A model generated the notes under the pieces. It saw only the letters and a list, made by a program, of their open reading frames with translations, was not told the origin of the DNA and did no database searches. Made by a program: the position numbers and the translations under genes. 14,148 nucleotides of DNA from Clostridia bacterium (lineage in GTDB: Bacteria; Bacillota; Clostridia; Lutisporales; Lutisporaceae): the NCBI GenBank assembly GCA_029256365.1, contig JAQSYB010000054.1, positions 1 through 14,148 of the forward strand, in the 5' to 3' direction. This document shows, one piece after another, positions 1-7,884 of this stretch (positions are counted from its first letter, which is position 1; every line of letters begins with the position of its first letter).

Positions 1-63
1 CTTAGCAATTTCATTCCTTATAGCGTAAAGGATAGATATACTACATTGTAATCCACAAAGAAA

Positions 64-89
64 AGATTCTTCACTGCGTTCAGAATGAC
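64..89 (-). repeat. Copy of a widespread short dispersed repeat (GTCATTCTGAACGCAGTG...AATCT type)
   Basis: Read on the minus strand, this segment runs GTCATTCTGAACG, then CAGTGAAGAATCT. It closely resembles a short repeat (GTCATTCTGAGCGAAGCGAAGAATCT type) that I recall as scattered in intergenic DNA of many unrelated bacteria and often mis-translated as small proteins. It has an imperfect dyad (ATTCT...AGAAT). The identification rests on memory of the motif; only one copy lies in this window. Confidence 0.5.
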
Positions 90-204
90 GGATCACAATT
101 GCAGATTTAACAATGGCTGCTGTTTATATAAATATCAATATCCCTGTTTAGCAGATCAAATAGAAATAGTGATTCTAAAAAAAGCATCAAAAATCGACAA
201 AAAA

Positions 205-218
205 GGAAACCGCTTTCC
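205..218. promoter_or_regulatory. Upstream LacI-family operator (near-palindrome)
   Basis: GGAAACCGCTTTCC has the dyad symmetry and central CG typical of LacI-family operators and differs from a perfect palindrome at one base pair. It is 179 bp, centre to centre, from the perfect operator at 384-397, close to 17 helical turns, which would suit repressor looping. It also comes within one base of a CcpA cre core (GAAAGCGCTTTC), so catabolite control is an alternative or additional role. Confidence 0.6.
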
Positions 219-341
219 AAAAAAGTTTCCATGAGAATTGAATATTATTTATCAAATTCATATAAAAACAAATCCAAACAAGGTCTTTGTATAGGCGGAT
301 GACAGCATAATGAAATATTAATTCACAGAATATAAAAAATA

Positions 342-370
342 TTGTAAAATGGAAATGATTATGATAATAT
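342..370 (+). promoter_or_regulatory. Probable sigma-A promoter of the xylan operon
   Basis: TTGTAA at 342-347 and TAATAT at 365-370 are separated by 17 bp; each hexamer matches consensus at four of six positions. Transcription would begin near 377, placing the perfect operator at 384-397 just downstream of the start, a position where a bound LacI-type protein would block elongation. GATAAT at 363-368 is an alternative -10 with shorter spacing. Confidence 0.4.
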
Positions 371-383
371 GAAGGTAATGTAT

Positions 384-397
384 GGAAACCGGTTTCC
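384..397. promoter_or_regulatory. Main LacI-family operator (perfect palindrome)
   Basis: GGAAACCGGTTTCC is a perfect 14-bp palindrome with a central CCGG, as expected for LacI/GalR-family dimers. It sits between the likely promoter and the ribosome binding site of the solute-binding protein gene. The obvious candidate ligand is the LacI-family regulator encoded at 5428-6444 in the same cluster (inference). I found no third full copy elsewhere in the window. Confidence 0.75.
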
Positions 398-440
398 GTA
401 CTTTGGGGATATCAAATATTTTTGAAGAGGTGGTAGAATA

Positions 441-1883
441 ATGAAAAAGACACTGGCACTTGCTCTCGTATTGCTTATGGTAGTTGGTATGTTTGCTGGA
501 TGTACAAAACCTGCAACGGAACCCACTACAGGCACACCTGAACCAGCACAAAGTGAAACACCAAAAGTTCTTAAGGTTTGGTCCTTTACAGATGAAGTAA
601 GGACAATGTCCCTCGCATTTCAAGAAAAACATCCTAATGTAAAAGTAGAATATACTATGATTCCTATGACAAACGGAGAATTCCAAACAAAGCTTAAATC
701 TGCATTACAATCTGGTGAAGTTCCTGACGTTATATCTCTTGAAGCATCCTTTGTAAGAGAATATGTAGAAAGTGATTTCCTTGCAGATGTTTCTGATTTA
801 TTGCCAGTTGCTAAGGATCTAGGTGTATATCAGTTTACGATTGATATCGGTACATATGAAGGAGTTACAAAGGCTTTTTCATATCAAGCCACACCAGGTG
901 CGATGTTCTATCGTAGAAGTCTTGCGAAAGAATACTTTGGCACAGACGATCCAGTAAAGATTCAAGAATTGGTTACAGGAATGGATAAGTTTGAAGCTGC
1001 TGCTAAGGTAGTTAAAGAAAAATCCAAGGGCAACACATATATGGTAGGATCCACTGGAGATTTTGCTAACTTATTCTTCTCGAATCGTGAAACTCCATGG
1101 GTTGTTGATGACAAGCTAGTAATCGATCCTATGGTAGATCAATTGTTTGAAACAGCAAAATCCTTTAGACAAAATGGTTATGAAGCACAAGCAAATCAAT
1201 GGCAAGAAGGCTGGTTTGCAGGTATGAACGATTCTCTTGTAGATGCAAAAGGCGACAAAAAGCAAGTATTCTGTTATTTGCTTCCAACATGGGGTCTTCC
1301 ATATGTGTTGATGCCAAATGCAGCTCCAAAGGAAGTAACAGCAGAAGGTGCAGCAGCTAAAACTGTTGGTGTAGATACTGCTGGAGACTGGGCATGCATC
1401 AATGGTCCAATGCCATACCAATGGGGCGGCACATGGATTGGCGCAATGAAAGATGCTGAAAACCTTGACTTAGCTAAGGAATTTGTAGAGTTTACAACTT
1501 TAAATGCTGATACTCTTAAAAACTGGGCACTTGGAACCTATACAAATGAATATCTAAAGAAGATAGACCCATCTATAGGCGACAAGCTTGCTCAAGGACC
1601 TGGGGACTTTATATGCAGCAAAAAAGTAGTGGAAGAGATTGTTTCAAAGTTTGATGATGCAGCAACTAGTAAATTCCTTGCAGGACAAAACTCATATAAG
1701 GGCTTTGCAGCAGCAGCTCCTACAATTGACCTAAAGTTAATTCAGGCTTCTGATGATGCAATCCAACGTTCATTAAATGATCCACTAAACAATTATGCCT
1801 CCAACAAACAAACAAAGGCTGAAGCAATACAGCAATTTAAGGATGCAGTTAAAAATGCACTTCCTGATATTATAGTAGATTAA
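441..1883 (+). CDS. ABC transporter solute-binding lipoprotein, carbohydrate (family 1), probable xylo-oligosaccharide binder
   Basis: Secreted, lipid-anchored receptor that captures a sugar outside the membrane and delivers it to the two permeases encoded next. The 480-residue protein begins with a lipoprotein signal peptide: Lys2-Lys3, a hydrophobic core, then the lipobox FAGC with the lipidated Cys at residue 21. A Thr/Pro/Glu-rich linker (about 22-40) leads into the mature domain, whose start (KVLKVWSFTDE) and pattern PDVISLE (near residue 95) fit the bacterial extracellular solute-binding protein family 1. The start ATG has a good AGAGGTGG site at 426-433. The substrate is inferred from the downstream beta-xylosidase and xylose isomerase genes; cello- or other oligosaccharides are not excluded. 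Expression is probably repressed through the palindromes at 205-218 and 384-397. Confidence 0.9.
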   Translation: MKKTLALALVLLMVVGMFAGCTKPATEPTTGTPEPAQSETPKVLKVWSFTDEVRTMSLAFQEKHPNVKVEYTMIPMTNGEFQTKLKSALQSGEVPDVISLEASFVREYVESDFLADVSDLLPVAKDLGVYQFTIDIGTYEGVTKAFSYQATPGAMFYRRSLAKEYFGTDDPVKIQELVTGMDKFEAAAKVVKEKSKGNTYMVGSTGDFANLFFSNRETPWVVDDKLVIDPMVDQLFETAKSFRQNGYEAQANQWQEGWFAGMNDSLVDAKGDKKQVFCYLLPTWGLPYVLMPNAAPKEVTAEGAAAKTVGVDTAGDWACINGPMPYQWGGTWIGAMKDAENLDLAKEFVEFTTLNADTLKNWALGTYTNEYLKKIDPSIGDKLAQGPGDFICSKKVVEEIVSKFDDAATSKFLAGQNSYKGFAAAAPTIDLKLIQASDDAIQRSLNDPLNNYASNKQTKAEAIQQFKDAVKNALPDIIVD

Positions 1884-1896
1884 GCTAAATTTACAG

Positions 1897-1937
1897 AACA
1901 AAATCTGCGGTTCGGTCTATGTGCCGCAGATTTTGTT
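1897..1937 (+). terminator. Intercistronic stem-loop, partial terminator or mRNA stabiliser
   Basis: A perfect 14-bp stem (1897-1910 with 1924-1937) with a 13-nt loop lies between the solute-binding protein gene and the first permease gene. The 3' arm ends in TTTTGTT but no long U tract follows. Such hairpins commonly lower downstream expression or protect the upstream message, giving more binding protein than permease; that role is inferred from position. Confidence 0.75.
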
Positions 1938-1965
1938 ACTAATTTAGTATTAAATAGGAAAGGAT

Positions 1966-2946
1966 GTGCTTGCCTTGACGCCGAAAGCTAGTGGTAAAAG
2001 AAGCACTGGAAAAATCAATAAGAATTTTTATGGGTATCTTTTTACTGCTCCTTTTATAATCGGATTCATACTATTTAGCTTTTACCCTTTGATATATACT
2101 TTCTTTTTAAGCATTACAAATATGACGATGATGAGCAAAAGCTATGAAATCATTGGATTTGATAATTTTACAAAGCTGTTTGCAGATAAATTCTTTCTAC
2201 AAGCTTTGGGAAATACATGGAAGCTTTGGCTCTTAAACTTTATACCCCAAATAGGTATTGCAATGCTATTGGCGGTATGGTTCACAAGCAATCGATTGAA
2301 AATTAAATTTGCAGGGATTTGGAGAACAATTTTCTATCTGCCAAATCTTTTGATGCCAGCTACCATAGCAGTTATGTTCTTTAGCTTCTTTTCGTTGTAC
2401 GGACCTGTAAATCAGTTTACTGTACGCGCCGGTATTATAAATGATGCAATAGATTTCTTTAGAAGCAATGGATGGACTCAGTCTATATTGGTTTTCGTTC
2501 AATGGTGGATGTGGTTTGGGTCCACACTAATTATCTTGATGGCAGGCATGACCTCGATTTCTCCCACATATTATGAGGCAGCAATGGTTGATGGTGCCAG
2601 TGCTTGGGATATGTTTTCTAAAATAACTCTCCCTTTGTTAAAACCAGTATTGGTATATACCTTGGTAACATCTCTAGTAGGCGGAATGCAAATGTTTGAC
2701 ATACCGTATATGCTGACAGATGGCAGAGGTTCACCAAACGGGTCTATTATGACAATGAATGTACTGATGTATATGAAATTTGCCAGCAACAAAGGCCATA
2801 TCGGTGCTGCTTCCAGCGTTGGTGTAATGATATTCATCATAACTTGCATTGCAGCGTTGTTGGTTATTAAGGCACTTAGCGAACGAGAGCATAAGCCTGG
2901 TAAAAAAGTGATAAAGGAATTTGCAAAGGGGGATCTAAAGGCATGA
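1966..2946 (+). CDS. Sugar ABC transporter permease, MalF/UgpA type
   Basis: One of two membrane subunits forming the sugar channel. About six hydrophobic segments are visible, the first near residues 22-50 of 326. The cytoplasmic EAA loop that docks with the ATPase is clear at about 203-226 (EAAMVDGASAWDMF...TLPLLKP). The GTG start at 1966 has AGGA at 1956-1959 with 6-nt spacing; a TTG at 1975 (323 residues, second AGGA at 1961-1964) is a real alternative. The gene overlaps the next permease gene by ATGA, which indicates translational coupling. No ATPase gene follows, so a shared MsiK/MsmK-type ATPase encoded elsewhere is expected. Confidence 0.92.
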   Translation: MLALTPKASGKRSTGKINKNFYGYLFTAPFIIGFILFSFYPLIYTFFLSITNMTMMSKSYEIIGFDNFTKLFADKFFLQALGNTWKLWLLNFIPQIGIAMLLAVWFTSNRLKIKFAGIWRTIFYLPNLLMPATIAVMFFSFFSLYGPVNQFTVRAGIINDAIDFFRSNGWTQSILVFVQWWMWFGSTLIILMAGMTSISPTYYEAAMVDGASAWDMFSKITLPLLKPVLVYTLVTSLVGGMQMFDIPYMLTDGRGSPNGSIMTMNVLMYMKFASNKGHIGAASSVGVMIFIITCIAALLVIKALSEREHKPGKKVIKEFAKGDLKA

Positions 2947-3782
2947 GCTACGCTACAAAAACAATTATAATGCGTATTTTTGTGTATACGGTGTTAACAA
3001 TTTTATTGATAATGTGCGTTTTGCCCTTGTGGATTATGCTGGTAAATGCCACCCGGTCCACTGCTGAAATTCAGCAAGGAATAAGTCTTATACCAGGCAA
3101 TAACCTGTTGATAAACTGGAAGACTCTAACAGGCAGAGGATTTAGTATTGTGAATGGGCTGATGAACAGTACAGTCATTTCGGTTTCAGTTACAGTATTA
3201 ACTGTGTATTTCTCGATGATGTTTGCTTATGCAATTCAAGTTTATGATTTTTCATATAAAAAGTTCATATATGCTTTTGTCGTGCTTTTGGTAATGGTTC
3301 CGACTCAGGTTTCCATTATAGGCTTTTATCGATATATGGCCATGTTTAAGCTTACAAATTCGTATATTCCTTTGATTATGCCGGCAATAGCGGCTCCCAG
3401 TGCGATATTTTTTGCCAAGCAGTATCTTGAATCCGTAGTGGTGAAGGAACTGATTGATGCAGCAAGAATAGACGGCTGTGGGGAGCTAGGTATTTTTCAC
3501 AAAATCATGATGCCAATTGCCAAGCCTGGGGCATTTACACTAGGCATATTTGCCTTTGTAGGCTCATGGAATAATTTCTTTACTCCCTTTATTATGATTT
3601 CTAAAATGAATAAATATACTCTTCCTATGTTGGTGCAAACCTTAAGAGGGGATACCTATAGGACTGAATATGGAAGCATATATCTAGGGCTTGCTGTATC
3701 TATCGTTCCTATCATAATTGTCTATATCATATTCTCTAAGTATATTGTCAATGGTATTGCTATGGGTGCAGTAAAAGAATAA
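2943..3782 (+). CDS. Sugar ABC transporter permease, MalG type
   Basis: Second membrane subunit of the importer. The 279-residue length, the N-terminal hydrophobic segment (about 10-34), several further membrane segments and the EAA loop at about 169-195 (ELIDAARIDGCGELGIF...MPIAKP) are typical of MalG/UgpE-like permeases. The ATG overlaps the stop of the preceding permease gene in an ATGA arrangement and an AGGGGG site lies about 11 nt upstream. The GH43 gene begins 27 nt after the stop, so these genes form one transcription unit. The transported sugar is inferred from context. Confidence 0.93.
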   Translation: MSYATKTIIMRIFVYTVLTILLIMCVLPLWIMLVNATRSTAEIQQGISLIPGNNLLINWKTLTGRGFSIVNGLMNSTVISVSVTVLTVYFSMMFAYAIQVYDFSYKKFIYAFVVLLVMVPTQVSIIGFYRYMAMFKLTNSYIPLIMPAIAAPSAIFFAKQYLESVVVKELIDAARIDGCGELGIFHKIMMPIAKPGAFTLGIFAFVGSWNNFFTPFIMISKMNKYTLPMLVQTLRGDTYRTEYGSIYLGLAVSIVPIIIVYIIFSKYIVNGIAMGAVKE

Positions 3783-3809
3783 TTTAAATGCAGAAGGTTG
3801 GTGGCTAAT

Positions 3810-5369
3810 ATGATTAAAAATCCTGTACTTAAGGGCTTTCACCCTGATCCAAGTATGATATGCGTAAATGGAATCTTCTATATTGCCAACTCTACATTTG
3901 AATATTTTCCTGGTGTAGCGATATCGACATCCAGAGATTTGGCAAACTGGGAGAGCGTTGCAGCTCCTTTGGATTCAATGAGTATGTTAAATATGACAGG
4001 CAACCCGAAGTCTGGAGGAATATGGGCGCCTTGTCTAACTTACAATGAAGGGCTTTTCTATTTGGTGTTTACGGATGTAAAAAACTGGGCTTTTGGCCCA
4101 TTTAAGGATACACCTAATTATATTGTGAAGGCTGCAGCCATTGAGGGACCTTGGAGTGAACCAGTATTTATCAATTGCTCAGGCTTTGATCCATCTCTTT
4201 TTCATGATGAGGATGGAAGAAAATACATCGTGAATATGGAATGGGACTATAGAAAACAGGGCAATGCCCAATTTTCTGGTATTTTGCTTACGGAAATTGA
4301 TCCTCTTACCTTAAAGCCAATTTCAGAACCTGTAAAGATATTCAAAGGCTCAGAAAGAGGATTGGTGGAAGGCCCCCATCTTTATAAGGTGGATGACTAT
4401 TATTACCTCACTACTGCAGAGGGTGGAACTGCATATGAGCATGCAGTTACGGTTGCTCGGTCGAAAAACATAGAAGGACCTTATGAGCTGCACCCAAATA
4501 CACATTTGGTAAGCTCAAAGGATGCACCGGATGCATATATCAAAAAAGCCGGACATGGCAGCATTTGCAAATCACAGGATGGAAGATGGTGGACTGCTTT
4601 TTTATGCGGAAGGCCTGTAGATGAAAGCATGAGATGTCCCCTAGGTCGGGAAACAGCCATTGCTGAAATTCTATGGAAAGAGGGCTGGCCTTATCTGAAG
4701 GAGGGCGGAATTGTGCCTCCTGAGCAGTTCGAAGGATATGGCGAACAAAGGAAACAAAAAGAATATTCTTATGATTTTAATAGTGAAAGCTTTAAACTAG
4801 ATTTTATGTCTCTGCGTTCACCTGCAGAATATGATATTTTAGAGGATGGACGCCTCAGGCTTTATGGAAAAGAATCCTTGTCCTCCCTTCATAATCAGAA
4901 TATGCTGGTGCGAAGACAGGCGGATTTCTGTTTTGAGGCAGAAACCTGCTTAGAGCTTCCCTTTCATCATTTTCAGAAGATGGCTGGTCTCATTTACAGA
5001 TATGATGAAGAAAACCAATATTATTTAAGGATTGCTTTTCGTGAAGAAATGCAGCAAATGTGTTTGGGTATTCTGTGCTTTGATAAGGGGAATTTTTCAA
5101 TGCCTCTAGGACAGCAAGAGATACCCGTAGGAAATGGAAAGGTACATCTTAAGCTGGTTGTTAGGAATAAGCAGGGTGAGTTCTTCTATGCGAAGGAAGA
5201 CAAACAGTGGAAGGCAATACCCTATCAGTTTGATGCTAGTATTTTGTCTGATGAATATGCCACACCGATGGGTTTTACTGGAGCCTTCATTGGAATGAGC
5301 TGCCAAGACTTGATGGATAAAACCGGCTATGCAGACTTCTACAGCTTTCGCTATCAGGTGCTTGATTGA
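3810..5369 (+). CDS. GH43 beta-xylosidase (1,4-beta-xylosidase, XynB type)
   Basis: Intracellular enzyme that removes xylose from the non-reducing end of xylobiose and longer xylo-oligosaccharides; no signal peptide is present. From the ATG at 3810 the protein has 519 residues, close to Bacillus XynB (533). The N-terminus (IKNPVLKGFHPDPS) and STFEYFPGV match that family. The three GH43 catalytic acids are visible: base Asp13 (HPDPS), pKa-tuning Asp127 (GFDPS) and acid Glu187 (LVEGPH), spaced almost exactly as in Geobacillus XynB3. Residues from about 320 on form the C-terminal beta-sandwich domain usual for this subfamily. An upstream in-frame TTG (3798) abuts AGAAGG and leaves no spacing, whereas the ATG sits 5 nt after GGTGG, so ATG is chosen. 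Side activity on arabinosides is common in the family. Confidence 0.93.
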   Translation: MIKNPVLKGFHPDPSMICVNGIFYIANSTFEYFPGVAISTSRDLANWESVAAPLDSMSMLNMTGNPKSGGIWAPCLTYNEGLFYLVFTDVKNWAFGPFKDTPNYIVKAAAIEGPWSEPVFINCSGFDPSLFHDEDGRKYIVNMEWDYRKQGNAQFSGILLTEIDPLTLKPISEPVKIFKGSERGLVEGPHLYKVDDYYYLTTAEGGTAYEHAVTVARSKNIEGPYELHPNTHLVSSKDAPDAYIKKAGHGSICKSQDGRWWTAFLCGRPVDESMRCPLGRETAIAEILWKEGWPYLKEGGIVPPEQFEGYGEQRKQKEYSYDFNSESFKLDFMSLRSPAEYDILEDGRLRLYGKESLSSLHNQNMLVRRQADFCFEAETCLELPFHHFQKMAGLIYRYDEENQYYLRIAFREEMQQMCLGILCFDKGNFSMPLGQQEIPVGNGKVHLKLVVRNKQGEFFYAKEDKQWKAIPYQFDASILSDEYATPMGFTGAFIGMSCQDLMDKTGYADFYSFRYQVLD

Positions 5370-5394
5370 ATAGCTCCAATATACGAGTTATAAT
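5366..5394 (+). promoter_or_regulatory. Internal sigma-A promoter for the regulator gene
   Basis: TTGAAT at 5366-5371, overlapping the stop of the GH43 gene, and a consensus TATAAT at 5389-5394 are exactly 17 bp apart. The start would be near 5401, leaving a leader of about 27 nt. No GGAAACC-type operator lies nearby, so the regulator gene and the two genes after it may be transcribed at a basal level independent of the main promoter. Confidence 0.6.
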
Positions 5395-5427
5395 GAAACT
5401 AAAATATGAAAAACAGAGGTAAAAAAA

Positions 5428-6444
5428 TTGGTTACAATATATGATGTTGCAAAGGAAGCAGGATGCTCACCAACAACGGTATCAAAGGCATTTAATAACT
5501 ATAGTGGTGTGAATAACCTTACATATAAAAAAATAATGGATGCATCAGAAAAATTGGGTTATACACCCAACACCAACGCAAGAGCCCTTGCCACAAAAAA
5601 GACGTGGCTGCTAGGGGTACTATTTTCAGAGGATGTAAACACAGGCATCGCCCATCCTCACTTTAGTGAAATATTGCAGAGCTTTCAGGTGCGAGCAGGA
5701 GAGCATGGTTATGATGTTGTTTTTGTAAACAAACGATTGGGTAATAGAGAGGCATCCTATCTTGAACACTGCATTTACAGAGGTGTAGATGGTGTTTTGC
5801 TTGCAGCAAACAAGATTTTTACTGATGAAATACAAAGTGTGCTTTCAAGTGATATGAAATGCGTTTCTGTTGAAACAAATTATCCAGATACACATACTGT
5901 CATATCTGATTATAGAATGGGAAGTTTACAGGCCTTGGAATATCTTTACTTCTTAGGTCATAGAAAAATAGCTCATATTGCATGTCCGCTTACAAGTGTA
6001 GCAGGGCAAGAACGTTATTCTGCATACCAGGAATTCCTGAAAACGAAGGGCTTAGAGGAAAATCCAAAATACTTTGTAGAAATCAAGGAATTTAAAGCGG
6101 AAGAGGGCGTTGGCGCTGCAACTCAGCTTTTGCAGCAGGCATGGGATGACTTGCCTACAGCAATCTATTGTGGTTATGACGACATTGCCTGTGTGGCCAT
6201 GAACACCTTTAAGGCACAAGGCTTTCGGATACCAGAGGATTTGTCGGTGATAGGCTTTGACAATGTCGCGATTTCCGGCTTTACAACACCTTCCTTAACG
6301 ACAATAGAGCAGGATAGAGCTGCCATAGGGCAAAATGCAGCAGATACGCTGATTAAGATGATTGAGGGCAAGGCTATTGAGCAGCCCATAGATATGCGTA
6401 TTCCAACCAAATTGATTATAAGAAATAGCTGCGCTCGTATCTAA
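5428..6444 (+). CDS. LacI-family transcriptional regulator, probable repressor of the xylan cluster
   Basis: DNA-binding regulator of 338 residues, normal for LacI/GalR proteins. The helix-turn-helix occupies about residues 3-22 (TIYDVAKEAGCSPTTVSKAF), followed by the hinge helix region near 48-55 (NTNARALA). The rest is a periplasmic-binding-protein-like effector domain ending with the usual DLSVIGFDN and SLTTIEQD segments. Translation starts at TTG, with ACAGAGGT at 5413-5420 and 7-nt spacing; no closer ATG is available and the start gives a normal N-terminus. It lies between the GH43 and GH1 genes, so its likely targets are the palindromes at 205-218 and 384-397 and its likely inducer a xylo-oligosaccharide or xylose; both points are inferred. 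Confidence 0.92.
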   Translation: MVTIYDVAKEAGCSPTTVSKAFNNYSGVNNLTYKKIMDASEKLGYTPNTNARALATKKTWLLGVLFSEDVNTGIAHPHFSEILQSFQVRAGEHGYDVVFVNKRLGNREASYLEHCIYRGVDGVLLAANKIFTDEIQSVLSSDMKCVSVETNYPDTHTVISDYRMGSLQALEYLYFLGHRKIAHIACPLTSVAGQERYSAYQEFLKTKGLEENPKYFVEIKEFKAEEGVGAATQLLQQAWDDLPTAIYCGYDDIACVAMNTFKAQGFRIPEDLSVIGFDNVAISGFTTPSLTTIEQDRAAIGQNAADTLIKMIEGKAIEQPIDMRIPTKLIIRNSCARI

Positions 6445-6466
6445 GAGTGCATTCGGGAGGGTCATT

Positions 6467-7792
6467 ATGAATTTTGATAAAAATTTTATATTTGGTGTAG
6501 CCACTTCATCTTACCAAATAGAAGGCGCTTACAATGAGGACGGAAGAACACCTTCCATATGGGATACCTTCTCAAAAACCGAAGGAAAAGTATTAAACAT
6601 GGACAACGGTGATGTTGCCTGTGACCATTATCATAGATATAAAGAAGATGTAGCTATCATAAAAGAGCTTGGAGTAGATAGCTATAGACTATCCATAGCT
6701 TGGCCTAGGATTTTTCCTGAGCCTGGGAAATATAATCCACAAGGAATGGAGTTTTATAAAAAGCTGCTTACAGAGCTGAAACAAAATGGCATCAAAACTG
6801 CGGTGACACTATATCACTGGGACTTGCCACAGTGGCTGCAAGACATGGGTGGTTGGGAAGTCAGAGAAAGTACAGAGTTTTTTACAGAGTATGCAAAGAA
6901 ATGCTTTGAGGAGCTTGACGGCTTAACAGACATGTGGATAACACATAATGAACCTTGGTGCGCATCCATTTTGTCAAATGCCCTAGGTCAGCATGCACCG
7001 GGCAAAAAAGATATTTCAGCAGCCATTAAGGTAGCCCATCACTTGCTTCTTTCCCATGGAATGGCAGTTAGATTATATCGTCAATTAGGCTTAAAAAATG
7101 CCATAGGCATCACTTTAAATCTTACACCCTGCTATCCAGCAAGCAATCGCTTTACTGATATGCTGGCTGCATCAAATTTTGATGGTACCTTCAACAGATG
7201 GTTCTTAGAACCTATTTTTAAGGGTGGATATCCCCTTGATATCATAAATCTGTATGCTGCACGAAGCGCAGATTTTGCTTTTATCAAAGATGGGGACTTT
7301 GAAGTAATGGGAGAAAAATGCGATTTCCTAGGTGTAAACTATTACAATAGATCTATTATGGAATTTGATTCAATGTCTCTGACTCTCTCGGGAGGAGCAT
7401 ATTCAAATTATCCCAAAACAGATATGGGATGGGACATTTCTCCAGATGAATTTATAGATTTGATAAAAATGGTACGTGATAAATATACGGATCTACCAAT
7501 TTATATTACAGAGAATGGCTCTGCTTGGGAAGATGTGTTAGAAGATGGACATATATACGACAAGGGTAGAACAGATTATTTGGTAAGCCACTTAAAAGCA
7601 GTAGCCAAAATGAATGAGATGAACTTAAATGTTGTAGGGTATTACTGCTGGTCCTTGCTTGATAATTTTGAGTGGGGTTATGGCTATAGCCAAAGATTTG
7701 GAATTGTATATGTAGATTTCGAATCTCAACAGCGCATCAAGAAGAACAGCTACCACAGATACCATGAAATTATTAAGGAACGCAGTATTTAG
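6467..7792 (+). CDS. GH1 beta-glycosidase (beta-glucosidase family)
   Basis: Cytoplasmic retaining glycosidase of the GH1 family, 441 residues, the usual length for BglA-type enzymes. The acid/base Glu162 (THNEPW), the nucleophile Glu349 (YITENG), and the sugar-contacting Gln17 (SYQIEG) and His117 (YHWDL) are all present, as is the aglycone-site motif DNFEWGYGY. No phospho-sugar pocket was identified and the cluster uses an ABC importer, so non-phosphorylated substrates are expected. GH1 enzymes of this type mostly cleave cellobiose-like beta-glucosides, yet many also cut xylosides; its place between the regulator and xylose isomerase suggests a supporting role on xylobiose or glucosylated oligosaccharides. 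GGGAGG at 6455-6460 sits 6 nt from the ATG, and the gap from the regulator gene is 22 nt. Confidence 0.93.
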   Translation: MNFDKNFIFGVATSSYQIEGAYNEDGRTPSIWDTFSKTEGKVLNMDNGDVACDHYHRYKEDVAIIKELGVDSYRLSIAWPRIFPEPGKYNPQGMEFYKKLLTELKQNGIKTAVTLYHWDLPQWLQDMGGWEVRESTEFFTEYAKKCFEELDGLTDMWITHNEPWCASILSNALGQHAPGKKDISAAIKVAHHLLLSHGMAVRLYRQLGLKNAIGITLNLTPCYPASNRFTDMLAASNFDGTFNRWFLEPIFKGGYPLDIINLYAARSADFAFIKDGDFEVMGEKCDFLGVNYYNRSIMEFDSMSLTLSGGAYSNYPKTDMGWDISPDEFIDLIKMVRDKYTDLPIYITENGSAWEDVLEDGHIYDKGRTDYLVSHLKAVAKMNEMNLNVVGYYCWSLLDNFEWGYGYSQRFGIVYVDFESQQRIKKNSYHRYHEIIKERSI

Positions 7793-7800
7793 CTTGTGAC

Positions 7801-7847
7801 TGCCTCTATTACGGGGAGGCATGAGATCGTCTCCATATAAAAGAGAC
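7801..7847 (+). other. Small hairpins between the GH1 and xylA genes
   Basis: A 6-bp stem TGCCTC/GAGGCA (7801-7806 with 7816-7821) is followed by two mutually exclusive short stems: GAGA/TCTC (7823-7826 with 7830-7833) or GTCTC/GAGAC (7829-7833 with 7843-7847). No U tract follows, so this is not a convincing terminator. A role in processing or moderating xylA expression is possible but unproven. Confidence 0.3.
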
Positions 7848-7884
7848 AATGCTGCGGTATTTATTGCACAATAAGGGGGTCTAA

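Larger units (their letters stand above)
1..440. other. Upstream intergenic region of the xylan-utilisation operon
   Basis: No convincing coding sequence is seen on either strand; the minus-strand open frame across 318-686 is rich in Cys, Phe and His and merely shadows the operator region and the first gene. The stretch holds a short dispersed-type repeat (64-89), two LacI-type palindromes (205-218 and 384-397), an extra half site GTTTCC at 225-230, and a weak sigma-A promoter (342-370). Positions 90-200 and 231-340 are AT-rich and I see nothing definite in them. Confidence 0.6.

Noticed and set aside
117..154. CTGCT...AGCAG inverted repeat as a terminator of an upstream gene
   Set aside because: The stem is only 5 bp with a 28-nt loop and no U tract; likely chance.
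318..686. Minus-strand frame of 122 residues over the operator region
   Set aside because: It is rich in Cys, Phe and His, overlaps the promoter, both regulatory elements and the start of a certain gene, and lacks a recognisable domain or ribosome binding site.
3798..3809. TTG start for the GH43 gene
   Set aside because: AGAAGG directly abuts this TTG, while the ATG at 3810 has better spacing and gives the usual XynB N-terminus.
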